Source of the DNA: Stomorhina lunata
Taxonomy: Eukaryota > Arthropoda > Insecta > Diptera > Rhiniidae
NCBI GenBank assembly: GCA_933228675.1
Contig: OW121744.1
Coordinates: 56,749,775-56,813,774, forward strand
DNA: 64,000 nt
Direction of reading: 5' to 3'
Within the stretch, counting starts at the first letter, position 1. Every line of letters begins with the position of its first letter. A program made the translations under genes and the position numbers. The notes beneath the pieces were generated by a model that made no database searches, was not told where the DNA came from, and saw nothing but the letters and a program-made list of their open reading frames with translations. This document shows, in pieces, positions 11,305 through 23,111 of this stretch.

Positions 11305-12591
11305 AAGAGTGCTCTAAAAAAAATATGCATTTACTATTTTAGACAAAATTTATCCATAGTGCAAGAAATAATTTATTTTTTGATCAAGTTAGTTTCTATA
11401 GATATGTCAGATACTATTCTTTTAGAAATTATTAATTTTCAATAGTTATTTCAATCAAAATGGACTGCGAAAAAAAAGTTCGTGAAAATATAATTAAAAC
11501 TTTTCAAAAAAATCCGTCATGGACTTTTAAAAAAATAGCTAAAAATTTGAAAGTTGACCCTCGAACGGTTTCTAATGCCATCAGACGGTATAAGGAAAAC
11601 CTGAGCATTGAAAGAAAACCAGGATCAGGGAGGAAAAAAGGTCCTACAGATATTGGTAAGGCAAAAGAAGTCGAGCGACTCTTTCGAAGAGCGCCTAACA
11701 CTTCTTTAAGAAAAGCAGCTCGTACGGTGAAATGTTCTTCGAATTTTGCACATAGAGTCAAAGATTATGCTGGACTAAAGACATAAAAAGTCCAAAAGGT
11801 TCCAGATCGCAATGCTATAAAGAACTTAGAAGCAAAAAAACGAGCGAAAAAATTGAAGTCTGATTTTATAAAAAAATACACCTGTTGTGTGATGGATGAT
11901 GAAACATACGTACTGGCAGACTTTTCTCAACTTCCTGGTCAAGATTTTTATGTTGCTGATAAACGGGGCAATGTTCGGCAAGAGTTTCGCACAAAAAAAT
12001 AAACAAAATTCCCTAAGAAGTTTCTCGTGTGGCAAGCTATTTGCAGTTGTGGCAAAAGAAGTAAAGTATTTGTGGCATCTGGCACAATAAACACAGAAAT
12101 TTATATAAAGGAGTGCCTACAAAAACGGTTGTTACCCTTTTTAAGAGAGCACTACATTTTTTGGCCCGATTTGCCATCATGCCATTATGGAAAAAAGGCA
12201 CTTGAGTGGTACTCAAAGAATAATGTCATTTTTGTACCACGAGAGGCAAATCCACCTAACTGCCAGAACTTCGGCCTGTGGAAAGGTATTGGGCTCTGGT
12301 AAAAAAGGAATTGAAGAACACAGGAAAGATTTCCAAGAACATGTCCGATTTTAAGCGCAGGTGGAACACATGCTCCAAAAAGGTATCAGAAGCAACTGTA
12401 AAATCTTTAATGGGAGGGTTTCCGAAAAAAGTCGATAATTTTGCAAAACCCGAGTACTAAGTAAACATTTTAATGCTAAATGATTTTGTATAATATGTCA
12501 TTATATTTCCGTATTTTGTAGAGTTTTTATATTAAAAGGTTTGATTTTTATTTAAGAAAATCCAACTACAAATTTTATTTAGAGCACTCTT
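11305..12591 (+). mobile_element. Mariner/Tc1-superfamily transposon, full length, dead
   Basis: The inverted termini are AAGAGTGCTCTAAA at 11305 and its complement ending at 12591. Both sides are flanked by the TA target (11303-11304 and 12592-12593), giving a 1287 bp element of normal family size. The enclosed transposase is broken, as described in the next entry. Confidence 0.9.
11460..12460 (+). pseudogene. Broken mariner-like transposase
   Basis: The N-terminal part (11460-11786) is a 108-residue helix-turn-helix DNA-binding region with KKIAKNLKVDPRTVSNAIRR and a GRKKGPTD linker. It ends at a premature stop. The catalytic part continues in other frames: MDDETYVLADF at about 11892, FLVWQAICSCGKRSKVF at about 12023 after a TAA, a WPDLPSCHYG block with the second acidic residue at about 12160, and ELRPVERYWALVKKELK at about 12270-12315 after a frameshift. 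At least two stops and one frameshift separate the blocks. The NPPNCPELRP-type third block suggests a rosa/DD41D-like group, but I cannot confirm this. Confidence 0.8.
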
Positions 12592-12593
12592 TA

Positions 12594-12994
12594 TGTTGCC
12601 CCCTTAATTAAAAGAAATGAATTCCCTATAAAATAAGCACTAAATTTGTATGACCTATACGATATTAATGGAAAAGGTATTGAAAAAGGAATTAGGAAAA
12701 TATGAGCTGGCATCGAAGAATTAAAATAAAACCATGCAAATTTTCAAAAAATAAATAGTTTATTTAGTTTTCTCTCTGTATTTTCCACTGCACATTGGGA
12801 TAGTTTAAAAATAGAATGGAAATAACTCTGTAACTTCTAAACCGTTGATCGGATTTTATGTAGATAAAGCAGAAGTGTTGGGGAGTTTAAGTTTTGAACC
12901 TGGAAAGCCTATATTGTACTGGGGCGACACAATCGGCCGTCAAAGTATGGCACCTTCCACTCATAAATTACTAAAAACGTTATATAATTGTCAT
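12594..12994. other. No gene recognised
   Basis: Spacer, probably parts of unidentified repeats. The 12845-13063 frame has no recognisable domain; its 3' end overlaps the start of the Tc1 transposase remnant in another frame. Confidence 0.45.
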
Positions 12995-13184
12995 TTTCCA
13001 ACCGATTTGAAAAACCACAGGCACCTAGACCAAGAAAAACGACAACAAAAGAGGATTCTTTAATACATAGAATGTCAGTGGCCGACCCTTTTAAGAGCCC
13101 CAGTGAAATAAATAGTGAAGTGTCATCAAAATACGGTATTGATGTCTCCGACAGAACGATACAAAGACGCCTTAATGAAAACAA
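12995..13184 (+). pseudogene. Tc1-like transposase, N-terminal fragment
   Basis: It encodes the linker between the two helix-turn-helix units and the second unit: NRFEKPQAPRPRKTTTKED, then LIHRMSVADPFKSPSEINSE and VSDRTIQRRLNEN. The frame is interrupted exactly after the Asn codon by the Helentron-like insertion. Removing the insertion would place it in register with LRGC at 15110, as in other Tc1 proteins. The first helix-turn-helix is missing. Confidence 0.85.
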
Positions 13185-15109
13185 GTAAGAGTGGTATATT
13201 CGGCTTTGCCGAATCTTGGATACCCTTCACCAATGGTGTTGCAAAAGTACTTAATGTAATTCCTAGCAAAATTTGGTTATACTAGTATTATATGCAAAAA
13301 GTCTTTCGATCTGTCCGATGGATGTTTGGAAAGTTTTGCTCTATTTCCTTGTGCAATTTTAATGTGATTTAATTTATCAGCATTAAATCGATTCCCGGTC
13401 GGGGTTATATGGGAGATTTCACTAAATGTGAATAGAGCTCGCCCATTTTCAATATCGAACTTTTCAAGAGATCAGAAATTCTTTTGTCAAATGTTGTCCC
13501 TCTAGAAAGTTTATTTTAGGCGCTATCGTCCTGAATATCAATATTGTACAACGTCTTTATACTAAATGTCATCATCGTATCTTAGGCGAAGTTATACGGG
13601 ATCAATTGTCAAACGTGAACGGATTTCTCCCAATTGCAATTAAAAAATTTAAATTTTCGTTGATATGTGAGATACTTACATACATATGTAGGTTTTGAAC
13701 GGATATCATGTAATTAGCTGCATTTTTGTACTTCCTAGGAAGATTACCTATAATTTGATATATAATACATTCTCAAATGTTATCATAATGTTCAAAAGTC
13801 AGACACAAAATTAAGATGTCTGCTAAAATCAGATTTGTGGAGCTCCTGGATTTTACACAAAATTTTAGGATATTGTCCCACCCTGAATTTTATCATTGTC
13901 GATCAAAACACCATCGCTTAAACGCTAAATTATATTTACCACAAATTACCGAATGCATCAGGATTTAGGTAATCCCCTGAGATATCGACAAAACAGGAGC
14001 TCCAAAAACTTGACTACAACAGGAAAAATTACAGACAGGTAGACGGACAGACAGACAAACAGATGGACGGACGGACGGAGGTCGCGAAATCGATTCTCCT
14101 GCCGATTCTGAGTTGATCGGTACAATTTGAATGGTATTCGTAATCAGAGTTGTGGAGTATAGATTTTAGAAAATCCTCACACAAAGAACGATGTCAAATT
14201 TCATCACAATCGGTCCATAAACACCTGAGATATCGCTGAAACAATACTTACAAAATGTAAACAAAATTTCTTAGACACGTACTTTGGGCAATTTGCTGTA
14301 CATCAAATGTAGTGTTATGGCGATATCTCAATTGTTTATGGACCGCTTTTGATAAAATTTAATCTGATATAAAATTTATGTAGGTCCGTGCTAAAGGAGG
14401 ATGGTTTTTCCTATTTCTGCATTTCATTTTTTCAACAAACATTCTCTAATGCGAACTTTGGGCAATTTGCGATACATCAAATTCAGTGTTTTGGCTATAT
14501 CTCAGTTGTTTATGGACCGATTTTGATATTTTTTTACAGAGTGCTTTGGGAAACTATTTCCTACAATCTGATATATAACATATCACATGTACACCAAGAG
14601 TATCTTTTTTCTCTTGTTATTTAATGTAGGGTTTATATAACTCAAGTGGCTGACGATTGAGTGAAATTTACATGTGTTTTGTTATTGTAACAAAAACAAA
14701 ATACATGTAAATTTCACTCAATCGTCAGCCGCTTGAGTTATATAAACCCTACATAAATGTGTGTTTCAATAAAAAATTTTAAAATTTTTGTCTAAATTTT
14801 GGTATTTTTTCGATATTTTCGGTGTTTATAAACCGATTTTAATGAAATTTAATAGCGTTCATTGCGGGAGAATTTCCTAAAATCTGATATATAATTTATG
14901 TAAGTCCATCCTCCAGCGGCTTCAGAAACTTGATTTCAACAGACAGACGGACGGACAGACAGACAGACAGACGGACATCGCTTAATCGATTCTCCTCCCG
15001 ATTCTGAGTCGATCGGTATAATTTTTATGGTCTACGATCACTAATATTAATTACAAACGGAATCACAAACTTATAATACCCTTTCACCTATTGGTGAAGG
15101 GTATAAAAA
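13185..15109. mobile_element. Helentron/DINE-like insertion inside the Tc1 transposase
   Basis: Comparing the two halves of the transposase codons shows the insertion between two A residues with no obvious target duplication beyond AA. That fits Helitron/Helentron insertion (AA/TT dinucleotide). The left end has a TATTCGGCTTTGCCGAATC hairpin and ACCCTTCACCAATGG. The right end is the hairpin ACCCTTCACCTATTGGTGAAGGGT (two 10 bp arms). The interior holds the family's GGACGGAC tracts twice (about 14060 and 14950), each followed by CGATTCTCCT, CCGATTCTGAGT and GATCGGTA, so it may be a tandem or composite copy. A palindromic MITE lies inside at 14623-14754. Confidence 0.7.
14623..14754. mobile_element. 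Near-perfect palindromic MITE
   Basis: Two arms of about 60 bp (beginning ATGTAGGGTTTATATAACTC) are inverted copies with one or two mismatches around a short centre ATTGTAAC. It is nested inside the Helentron-like insertion, which is itself inside the Tc1 copy, giving three levels of nesting. It has no coding capacity. Confidence 0.7.
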
Positions 15110-15778
15110 CTTGCGTGGCTGTATCGTACAATACAAGCCACATGTGTCAAAAAAGAATTTGAAGTCACGAATTTCTTTCGCCCGATAGCATTTGGAAAAG
15201 CTATACTTTGGAGTGACGAATCAAAGTTTTGCAGATTTGGATCTGATGGAAAGAGATATGCATGGTATCTTCCGAACATGCAGCACAACCCAAAGTATTC
15301 GTCAAAGACTGTAAAACATGGTGGAGAAAATGTAATGGTGTGGCTTGCATTCTCAGGGCATGGAGTTGGTCCAATACACAAAATTGACACACGTATGTAT
15401 CAACACGTTTATAAAAATATCCTAGCCGATATCATTATACCATATGCAGAGGCAAAGATGCCACCTAGCCGGCGCTTCATGCATGACAATGACCCTAAAC
15501 ACATTTCACGTACTGTGAAGCGTTGCTTGGAGGAGAGTCAAATAGATGTTTTGAAATGGCCAGCTCAATCTCCGGATCTCAATCCTATTGAGAATCTTTG
15601 GAATGATATAGAGAACCATATAACAAGCGTGAAACCTAACAACTTAAATGATTTATGGACGGAAATCCAAAAAATATGGCACGCTATCCCAAATGAGCGA
15701 TACCTGGCTCTTGTGAAGAGTGTGCCTAAAAGATGTGCGGCAGTTATACAAAATAAAGGATATCCTACAAAATATTAG
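15110..15778 (+). pseudogene. Tc1-like transposase, C-terminal catalytic fragment (DD34E)
   Basis: It starts LRGCIVQYKPHVSKKNLKSR and runs, with one early frame change at about 15200, to a stop at 15776-15778. From 15278 the frame is open for 166 residues: SSKTVKHGGENVMVWLAFS, then HDNDPKH with the second catalytic Asp, and QSPDLNPIENLW with the Glu. Exactly 34 residues separate the two, the Tc1 signature. A stop falls in the SFAR*HLE region near the first catalytic Asp. The C-terminus ends VIQNKGYPTKY as in intact relatives. It is inactive because it is split, shifted and lacks its N-terminus. Confidence 0.9.
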
Positions 15779-15995
15779 GTTTTTTTTTTAAATTGAAATG
15801 AATAACTTGTTTTTGATTTTTAATAAATATTGTTTTTAATTTGTGCTAAACATATGTCCAGTATTTTTTATGGGTTAGTTTTAAATAACTGCAAAAATAA
15901 ATATAATTTTAGTGAAAAAAAATTTAATTAGGACTTAATATTTCCTATAAGAGATAACAGGTACCATTTGTGCTAAATACGTGACCACCACTGTA

Positions 15996-16307
15996 TACTA
16001 AAATATGAGTAAAAAAGTTTAGGTGTTTTCTATGCCAACTTTTGAAATACAAAGGTTTTAAAAATCATCCATATTTGATATTTTTATCAAAATTATCAGT
16101 TGATATTTTTAATATTTAAAAATATATGATAATAGAGGGCAATGAATACCAATGGTTGAGTATTTTCAATACTTAAATACTAAAATATTTAAAATATATT
16201 TATTATATGTTATATTCTATGTAAATGTTATATTCTAAAAAGGTTTGTGGCAACCCCAAATTTTATCATTTGAAAGTGAAATGAAAGATTAAAATTAAAA
16301 AAAAACA
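15996..16307. other. No gene recognised
   Basis: AT-rich spacer with short TTGATATTTTTATCAA-type inversions. I see nothing coding. Confidence 0.45.
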
Positions 16308-17372
16308 AGTAAGAAAGCGCTATAGTCGGTCAAGCCCGACCATACGATACCCCTCACCACTAAGGTCAAAGGTGTTATTTTTCCTGTATAATGACAAATA
16401 TTTGCTAAATTCTGCCATCATAAAAACATTTTCTCAAAACTTATATATTTAACCTGTTTCCGTCATTTGGACTTATATGAGAGCTGGGGTCAAATGTGAA
16501 CCGATTATCTCGAAATTTGACAAATTGATTACAGTTGTTACAAAAATTATGTATGCAAAAAATAAACTCAAAATTTTCATTATCTTTAAGGTACAAGGCC
16601 TACGGCTGCGCGGCATGCGGCTGCGGGCGGTCGTAATTTTGCCAGTACATAAAATGTGCGATTGTTTACAAAAATATTCATATCAAAATATATTTGAGTA
16701 GGATATAATTAAATCTGGCAGCACTGAAAAAATCTGCCGCGCGGAAAGGTAGAACAATATTCTACTTTTTTCCATTACCGCTTCAAATTTGACAAATCAA
16801 AAAACAGCTGATTGCCGCTTGCCGCGTGCATTGGCCTTCTACCTTTAGATTTACGAGCGTTTTAGTGATTTTTTTGTCTCATTTAGTGAGTTTTGATATA
16901 AGAGTTTATATGGGAGCTATGGTCAAATGTGGACCGATTTCAACGAAATTTGGTACAGTGATTTTAGTTTACATAAGCAGTATTTGTTTTAAATTTCATG
17001 AAAAAATATTGATATTTGTGGCCAATATGTCAATTCCGGGAAATGGGACCTATGGGAGGTACCATAAATAATAGACCGATTTTGACCAATTTCAATAGCC
17101 ATGGTCCCATTATCAAACAAATGATCTGTGCCAAATTTCATCAAATTATCTTTAGAAGTGCGACCTGTAGTTTGATTACAAGGTTTACATGGGGGTCCAG
17201 CCAGCCAGCCAGACGGACGGACATCGCTAAATCGACTCAGAAAGTAATTCTAAGCCTATTGGTACACTAAAGGGTGGGTCTAAGATAAGATATTTCTATG
17301 CGTTACATACATCAGCACAAATTTATAATACCCTTTTCACCTATGCATAGCTATGGTGGTGAAGGGTATAAT
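16308..17372 (+). mobile_element. Helentron/DINE-like repeat relic 3
   Basis: It begins AAGTAAGAAAGCGCTATAG with GGTCAAGCCCGACCATACGA and CCCCTCACCACTAAGG. It ends ACCCTTTTCACCTATG, then GGTGGTGAAGGGTATAAT, an imperfect terminal hairpin. It contains TATATGGGAGCTATGGTCAA, CCAGCCAGCCAGACGGACGG and ATCGCTAAATCGACTCAG. It is the forward counterpart of relic 2 (8985-9660) and is interrupted by a small GC-rich insertion at 16591-16842. Confidence 0.7.
16591..16842. mobile_element. Small GC-ended MITE inserted in relic 3
   Basis: About 250 bp absent from the otherwise parallel sequence of relic 2. Its ends are inverted: GTACAAGGCC on the left and GGCCTTCTAC on the right, with further imperfect inversion (CGCGGCATGCGGC versus GCCGCTTGCCGCG). 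The flanks share CTTTA as a probable target duplication. Its ends are strikingly GC-rich for this window. Confidence 0.55.
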
Positions 17373-17699
17373 TATTATTAGTGAAATGGAGCAATTTTGG
17401 GTATTTAATTGTCCCCGCACCGGGAAAATAAAAGGGTTTCTAAAAATGTTAATTCATTTTTGAAAATAGTAGGCCAAGAGAGATATGTGAACAAATTTTC
17501 GTTAAGCTACCACTCCTTCGACTTTTTTCCTGTTTTACTTTGGGCACCGTTCACTGTGCGACTAGTTAAAAAGTACCTGGTAGACCGAGCCTTGCTCGGA
17601 GCTTTATGATAAGCATTTTGAGAAAAATTTTAAAGTTTTTATATATTTTATATTATAAAGTGCTAAAATAAATTTAGAGGAAAGACATTGTAGAAATAT

Positions 17700-18410
17700 T
17701 CAGTTAATTTTGAATTATTTGATTTATTTTGTCCGACCAACACATAGTTTGCATAGTTTACAGTTTAACTCATTTTGAATAATTTTGGAAATTATTCATA
17801 TCAACAGAAAAATCTGTCGACTCATGCGCAACAACTTTGCTAAAGATTATAGTCTGATCAAATGCACAGTTTACGATTTAATTCATTTTGAGTAGTTTTC
17901 TGTGGCGCCACCTGTCGGACTTTGCTTATTCCAATTCATAAACCTTCTTCGGCTTATCCGTAACAACTTTGCTGAAGATTATAGCATGATTAAATGTACA
18001 GCATACGATTAAATTGACTTTGAGTAAATTTCAGTAGCGCCACCTGTCGAAATTTCTTCATACCAACTAAGAAACCTTCGTCGGCTCATGTGCAACAACT
18101 TTGCTAAAGATTGTAGCATGATTAAATGTACAGATTACGATTAAATTGACTTTGAGTAAGTTTCTGTAGCGCCACCTGTCGGAAATTATTCATACCAACT
18201 AAAAAGCCTTCGTCGGCTCATGCGCTACAACTTTGCTAAAGATCATAGCATGACCAAATGTACAGTTTACGATTTAATTAATTTTTAGTAATTTTCAGTG
18301 GCGCCATCTGTCGGAAATTAGTCTTATCAACTTTAAAACCTTCGCCGGCTTATCCGCAACATCTTCGCTAAAGAGCATAACACAACCAAATTCACAGTTT
18401 ACTATTCTAT
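17700..18410 (+). repeat. 132 bp tandem repeat block (left arm)
   Basis: Units start around AGTTTACGATTTAATT and carry GCGCCACCTGTCGG and CCTTCGTCGGCTCATGCGCA. Spacing measured between successive GCGCCA motifs is 133, 132 and 132 bp. Related blocks are at 23820-24640 (inverted), 24735-25170 (direct), and a degenerate single copy at 31615-31735. Confidence 0.8.
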
Positions 18411-18966
18411 AAAGAACATACATACAGACAAACATTCATTTGCTTAAAATAATACTAATTTTTCCCCCTTTTTATTCCCTAATTTCTAAAAGTTCCATAT
18501 GTATATTTGGTACTTTTTTGGTGCCAATTGAATTCGGTACATTTTTTTAAAACGCATTTAACATAATGTATAATGTTCCTATTCATATTACTTTGGAGAT
18601 GTTAAGTAATCATTTTATCCCTTTTTTACCCATTTTGGCTTTTTTTTTACATCTATTGATTGCAGTACCAAGTTTCTTTCTATATTCTTTAGTTTAAAAT
18701 ATAAGAGTGGGTTAAAAAGGTGCCAAAAAAACTATTTTCACCCTTTTTTACCCCCTATCGGACATAGTTTCAAAAAAGTACCAAACACCTGTCCGCTTAT
18801 TTTCAAAGCTGTTTAAAACGTAATTTTAATTTTGTTTCTATACCTATTACTTTAGGAGACATAGCGTTTTCGATTTTTTCCCCTTTTTACCCGTTTTTAC
18901 CCTCTTAGAGGTAAAAGTTCCAAATTTTATCAAAATTCGTTAGAGCCGTTTTCGAGATAGCCATTC

Positions 18967-19044
<78 letters not shown>
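18967..19044. repeat. (TA)n microsatellite
   Basis: A TA run of about 78 bp at the inner side of the left arm. The right arm has a much shorter run at 23151-23170 in the mirrored position. Confidence 0.95.
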
Positions 19045-19048
<4 letters not shown>

Positions 19049-19074
19049 TATTGCTCGTTTAAGAATATAAGATA

Positions 19075-20554
19075 GTCAAAACTAGCAAAATGTGCGTAGT
19101 CACACGCCACAAAAATACCATTTTCTTACACAAAATCATTTTTGACTCATAAGTGATATGATAAACAATCATTTCAATCGTGCAGTAGAGTCAAAAAAGA
19201 CTCATATTTGATTAAAATTTTCAAAAAATGCTGGCTGGGTCCCTCTGCTATTACATAAAAAAAAAATTATAATCTATTATTTGTAATGAAATAATCGTGC
19301 GATGTAAAATTGGATTCATACTAAAAATTCATTAAGGAATGTGTTCATTCAAGTCGGTTTATGCTACCAATTATTTTTACTCAATTATAAATAAACCATA
19401 TTTGTACTCAAACATTCAAGTACAATTGAATTTATCAATTTCCAATTAAATTTTATTATTTACATTCTACTCTACGTATGGTTTTACTTATTATTTCACA
19501 TTAATGTTAAAAAAACATTACAAAGCTAAAGGAAAGTTATAACAAAATAAAAAAAAATAAATAGTGGTCTGGTGTTTAGTTCGATCCAAATGCCAATTGG
19601 ACGGAGAAGGAAATGAATGAGTGAAATAATAAATAAAGAACAGTTACCCTAGCGAACGATCGAACGTTCAAACGAAAAAGAACAACTGTCTTGAATAAAT
19701 TGTGCTGTTATTGCCTATTTTCTTTTGCTGAAAGCAAAAACTCTATTGGAGTTTTTGTTTTTATAAGCTTGTTCGGTTTTTTAGTTTGTTTGTTTGTTCA
19801 CTACTTTTGCAAAGAAACATACACTAACGAGTACAAGTGATGAAAATGCAGGCAATGAATCAACCGGTATATGTACTCGTATGTAGCTCAATGCGCATGC
19901 TCATGTGAATACACATGTTTATTAGGAGGGCCCATCGAAAAGGTTAATCAATTTAACTTTATTTTTTCTCACAAACTTGTTTAACACAAAAGATTAAATC
20001 ATTAAAACTATAAAACAAATTTATTAACCCTACAAGGTCTACTTAGTTAAAGTTTAAAATTATTTTTTTTAATTTATTTTTTCAATATATACCTAATTTG
20101 TTACCCTGCTATTTCAATTTGTCTGTAATCAATTAATTTGGATTAAATTTCCAAAAATTGTTCATAAATGAACCGCTAAATTCTATTTTAAACAAGTTTG
20201 TTAAAATTTATTGAAATAATGTAAGACACACTTATAAATAAATAGTAAATATGTGATTTGTAAATTGACTTAAAATTTGTGTTTAACTTGATTTCCTCTA
20301 ACAATTAATTGTTTGATCCATAAAATAGTTGTAAATTTTGTCGTGTATGTCAATGATAGATATAAACTACTTGTAGCTCGTTTAGCTGAATAATGACATA
20401 ACTAAAAAAAATGCTATTTTAAGTAATACAAAATAATTTTAAATAAAAATGCATTCCTGCAAAATTTAAACCGACATATTTAGTTTATTGGCCGACTGGA
20501 TATAAGAAGTTTTTCAAATAAAATTTGAATAAATAAAACTTAAATTACGCAACA
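19075..20554. other. Interior of the inverted-repeat structure, non-coding
   Basis: I see no transposase, RT or host coding frame here. The sequence looks single-copy within this window, so the two arms may be separate insertions rather than one transposon. Confidence 0.45.
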
Positions 20555-20756
20555 TACCTTCTTAAATGGCCTATATTTACAACCTTTTAAGGTCAAAGGC
20601 CGAGCTCGATCATAGTCAGCAATTTCTTAGCCCAAGCTTTGAAAGATTTTCCTCTACTTGGTCTTTTCATAGAAGTTTCGGACGTCCTCTTTTACAAGTT
20701 CCCTCATTATCATTTTCGAACACTTTTCTTGCTAGAGTATTTTCGTCTATTTCTTA
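20555..20756 (-). mobile_element. Non-LTR retrotransposon fragment, C-terminal tail (second copy)
   Basis: It matches 570-790 with moderate divergence: the tail core AAGGTCAAAGGCCGAGC, then minus-strand coding for a PKL..RGRP-like end. It is cut at about 20756 by repeat B copy 2. Confidence 0.7.
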
Positions 20757-22176
20757 ATTTCTTTTAGAAGTTTTGGAAAATATAAAAATCTTTCAGATTT
20801 AACCAAATAGGCGAAAGTTATACGGACCCAAAGGTTTTACATACCTGAGGTAGGCAACTTTGGCCCACTGTGCTACCGACAGATACGTTCTTAAACATTG
20901 ATCTAAAAGCCTAACACCTCTTCGTCAAAATCCGACCAGTAGTTTAGAAATTGCTGAGTTTATACCACTATTAACATTATATGCACACATGATTCAATAT
21001 TCAGGGTAAAAATGCTATGGGAGGCAAAGTTTTCGGAGCTTTTCAAGACTATGTATTAAAGCTTGATATACGTGTTTAGTATCATTGGATCGGGAAATAT
21101 CAGGAGATTAACACCAAGTAAACATTTTTTTAAGAGCGTTTATCTTTTTTACACTTTTTATCGTAAAACAACAAAAATATTATTTTTCTAATTTTTTAAG
21201 GAAAATAATTTCAATCTTTGATATTCTGTAGAAATGACATGAATAAAGGTATCACAATGAAATTTTGTCGTTATGTAGACCAATACGATCTAAAAGCAAT
21301 AAACTAAAAAATATTCCAATTTTAACTGAAAAATTCCCCAATTCTCGAATCGGGAAAAAAGGGTTTAAAAAAATGAGTTTTTTACAAAAATGGCAACACT
21401 GACTCTATTTGCAGCGCGTTTCAGAAAAACACTTTTCCAAGCAATAACAGATATGTCAAAAAATATAAACATAATAATTTTTTTCAAATCGGTGCTTTGT
21501 CTTTTGAGAAATTTGTTTTTAAACTAAATTTTTTTTTTATAAATTGGCATTTTTTGGAGTTGGCATGTGCGAGGACCAAAAGCCCAATTGACAAGAAATT
21601 TGTTTTATACGCATTCCCATTATGTTTTCTTTTAAAAACTTTAAAAATATTTTTATGTTTCTTAAGAAAATATTTTTTTATTAGTGAAAAAAAGCTATCT
21701 TTTAGGGAAAAACTCAAAAAAAAGCTAAATTTTTTTTAAGTTTCAACTTTGAATGTTTTTAACTTTTAAGCGAAAGAAGATATCTATAACCGACTTGCAC
21801 AAAAATTATTAAAAAATTTATAAATATAAATAAATAATTTGAGAAATATTCTTAAAAAATTGTTGCACTTTAGATTCGTCCACTAGATCAAAAAAAGCTT
21901 AACAAATAGGTCAAAAATCAACCAAAAAATTCTTTTTACCCAAATATTTCGAAAGCCAAAGGAGATAACCTACACATGTACATTTTACACAAGTTTAAAA
22001 TTTCTTTTCAATCCATCCATAAATGGATTTTTTGCGAATTTTTTAAAAAGTCGAACACCCGAGGTGACCAATTTTGAAGGTCCATCAATCACTCTCCCGA
22101 CCCCTCATGAACCAGTGTTTTTGAAAATCAACTCGAATGCTTCTGGACTGCCTAAAAAAAAACGTCTGTAAACCAC
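20757..22176. mobile_element. Repeat B, copy 2
   Basis: It is collinear with 1130-2578 (for example CCCAAAGGTTTTACATACC, TGCTATGGGAGGCAAAGTTT and GAGGACCAAAAGCCCAATTG) and ends with the same terminus (AACGTCTGTAAACCAC). It is non-coding; the 21484-21739 frames on both strands are chance frames also present in copy 1. Confidence 0.65.
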
Positions 22177-22650
22177 TGGGCGGTGGTACCAAGGTAAACA
22201 AATTTTTTATAACCTCAAAGCTATAGTTCTCAACGACCACATGTGGTCCAACTCTTGTGGACTGTCTGCTTGTAGATTCATTGACAACTAGACCCATTTT
22301 ATTAGATTCCTTCTCGATATTTGAAAAGGCGGCAGTCACCTCGTGCAATGTCTGTGCCATGATATTAATATCATGGGCAAACGCGAGTAGCATGTGTTTT
22401 CTGCAATTGAAAGGAGGCTTATACTTCTATAATTGGCACATACAGTTTTATCTCCTTTTTTGGACAGAGAACACTGGACGGAGAGAACACTGAGACTCCA
22501 ATCATCGGCCATACGTTCTTTTTTAAGCTAATTAACTCATCACCTCCGGCCCTGAAAAGTTCTACTGGCAAACCAGCGGCACCCGCAGCTTTGTTATTTT
22601 TCAGTCGAGTTACTGCAATTTGACCATAGCTCGCATCAAATGCAGAAAAA
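22177..22650 (-). mobile_element. Non-LTR retrotransposon fragment, RT core, dead
   Basis: Minus-strand coding remnants occur in order: LKNNKAAGAAGLPVELF-type fingers at about 22640-22560, an SVLCPKK block at about 22480, then FAHDINIMAQTLHEVTAAFS at about 22390. Here the catalytic F/YADD box is altered to FAHD. Next come KMGLVVNES and VENYSFEVIKNLF, all usual for the same family as the tail at 20555-20756. The region between the RT core and the tail is replaced by repeat B. Confidence 0.75.
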
Positions 22651-23111
22651 TTATAAACTATTGAACCAACTTTTCATAGAAGTCGTTTCATATTGGACAG
22701 TGATAGTAAAGTTTTTCTTCAAAATAGCGCATGCAAATAATGAAAAAAATTCGTAATTTATTGACCCAACGTTTGATGAGCTTATAACAAATACAATACA
22801 GCATAAAGTTAATTATATTATTAATTTGCTTTAAAATATTTAAAGGGTGATAAAATCTATTTATTTATTATTCCCACCCAAACTATAAATGATTTCAAAT
22901 CTCTTTGTTTTCAAATATAAATTAGCATCACAATTCTTTTGACAAAAAAAAAAAAATAAATTTGTGATAATTTCTTAATTATAATTTTTTCAATATATTT
23001 TTGAAATTATTTGGCTGACACAGTTTCAAAACAATATCAAACAAATAAAGTTTATTTGTTTAAAACTAGTTCATTTCAATCAATAAATTGTTTCTTTTTA
23101 TAAAATCTTAT
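22651..23111. other. No gene recognised
   Basis: AT-rich non-coding sequence on the inner side of the right inverted arm. Confidence 0.45.

Larger units (their letters stand above)
12995..15993 (+). mobile_element. Tc1-like transposon, 5' truncated, split by a later insertion
   Basis: Two transposase blocks flank a foreign 1.9 kb insertion (13185-15109). The 3' inverted terminus ends CCACCACTG at 15993, followed by TA. Read inward, it starts CAGTGGTGGTCACGTATTTA, a usual Tc1-type terminus. No matching 5' terminus is present upstream of 12995, so the left end was lost before or during insertion. Confidence 0.85.
17572..19074 (+). repeat. Left arm of large inverted repeat (foldback-like)
   Basis: The arm starts AGTACCTGGTAGACCGAGCC and ends, past a long (TA)n run at 18967-19044, at GTTTAAGAATATAAGATAG. 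Its reverse complement is found at 23112-24722 with moderate divergence. It holds about five tandem units of 132 bp (marked by GCGCCACCTGTCGG at 17904, 18037, 18169 and 18301), then a unique segment with TACCCCTTTTT-type phrases, then the TA run. The architecture resembles Drosophila foldback and Galileo elements, which have long arms containing tandem repeats. Family membership is not shown. Confidence 0.75.

Noticed and set aside
12845..13063. 72-codon frame as a gene
   Set aside because: No domain or conservation cue. Its end overlaps the Tc1 transposase remnant in another frame.
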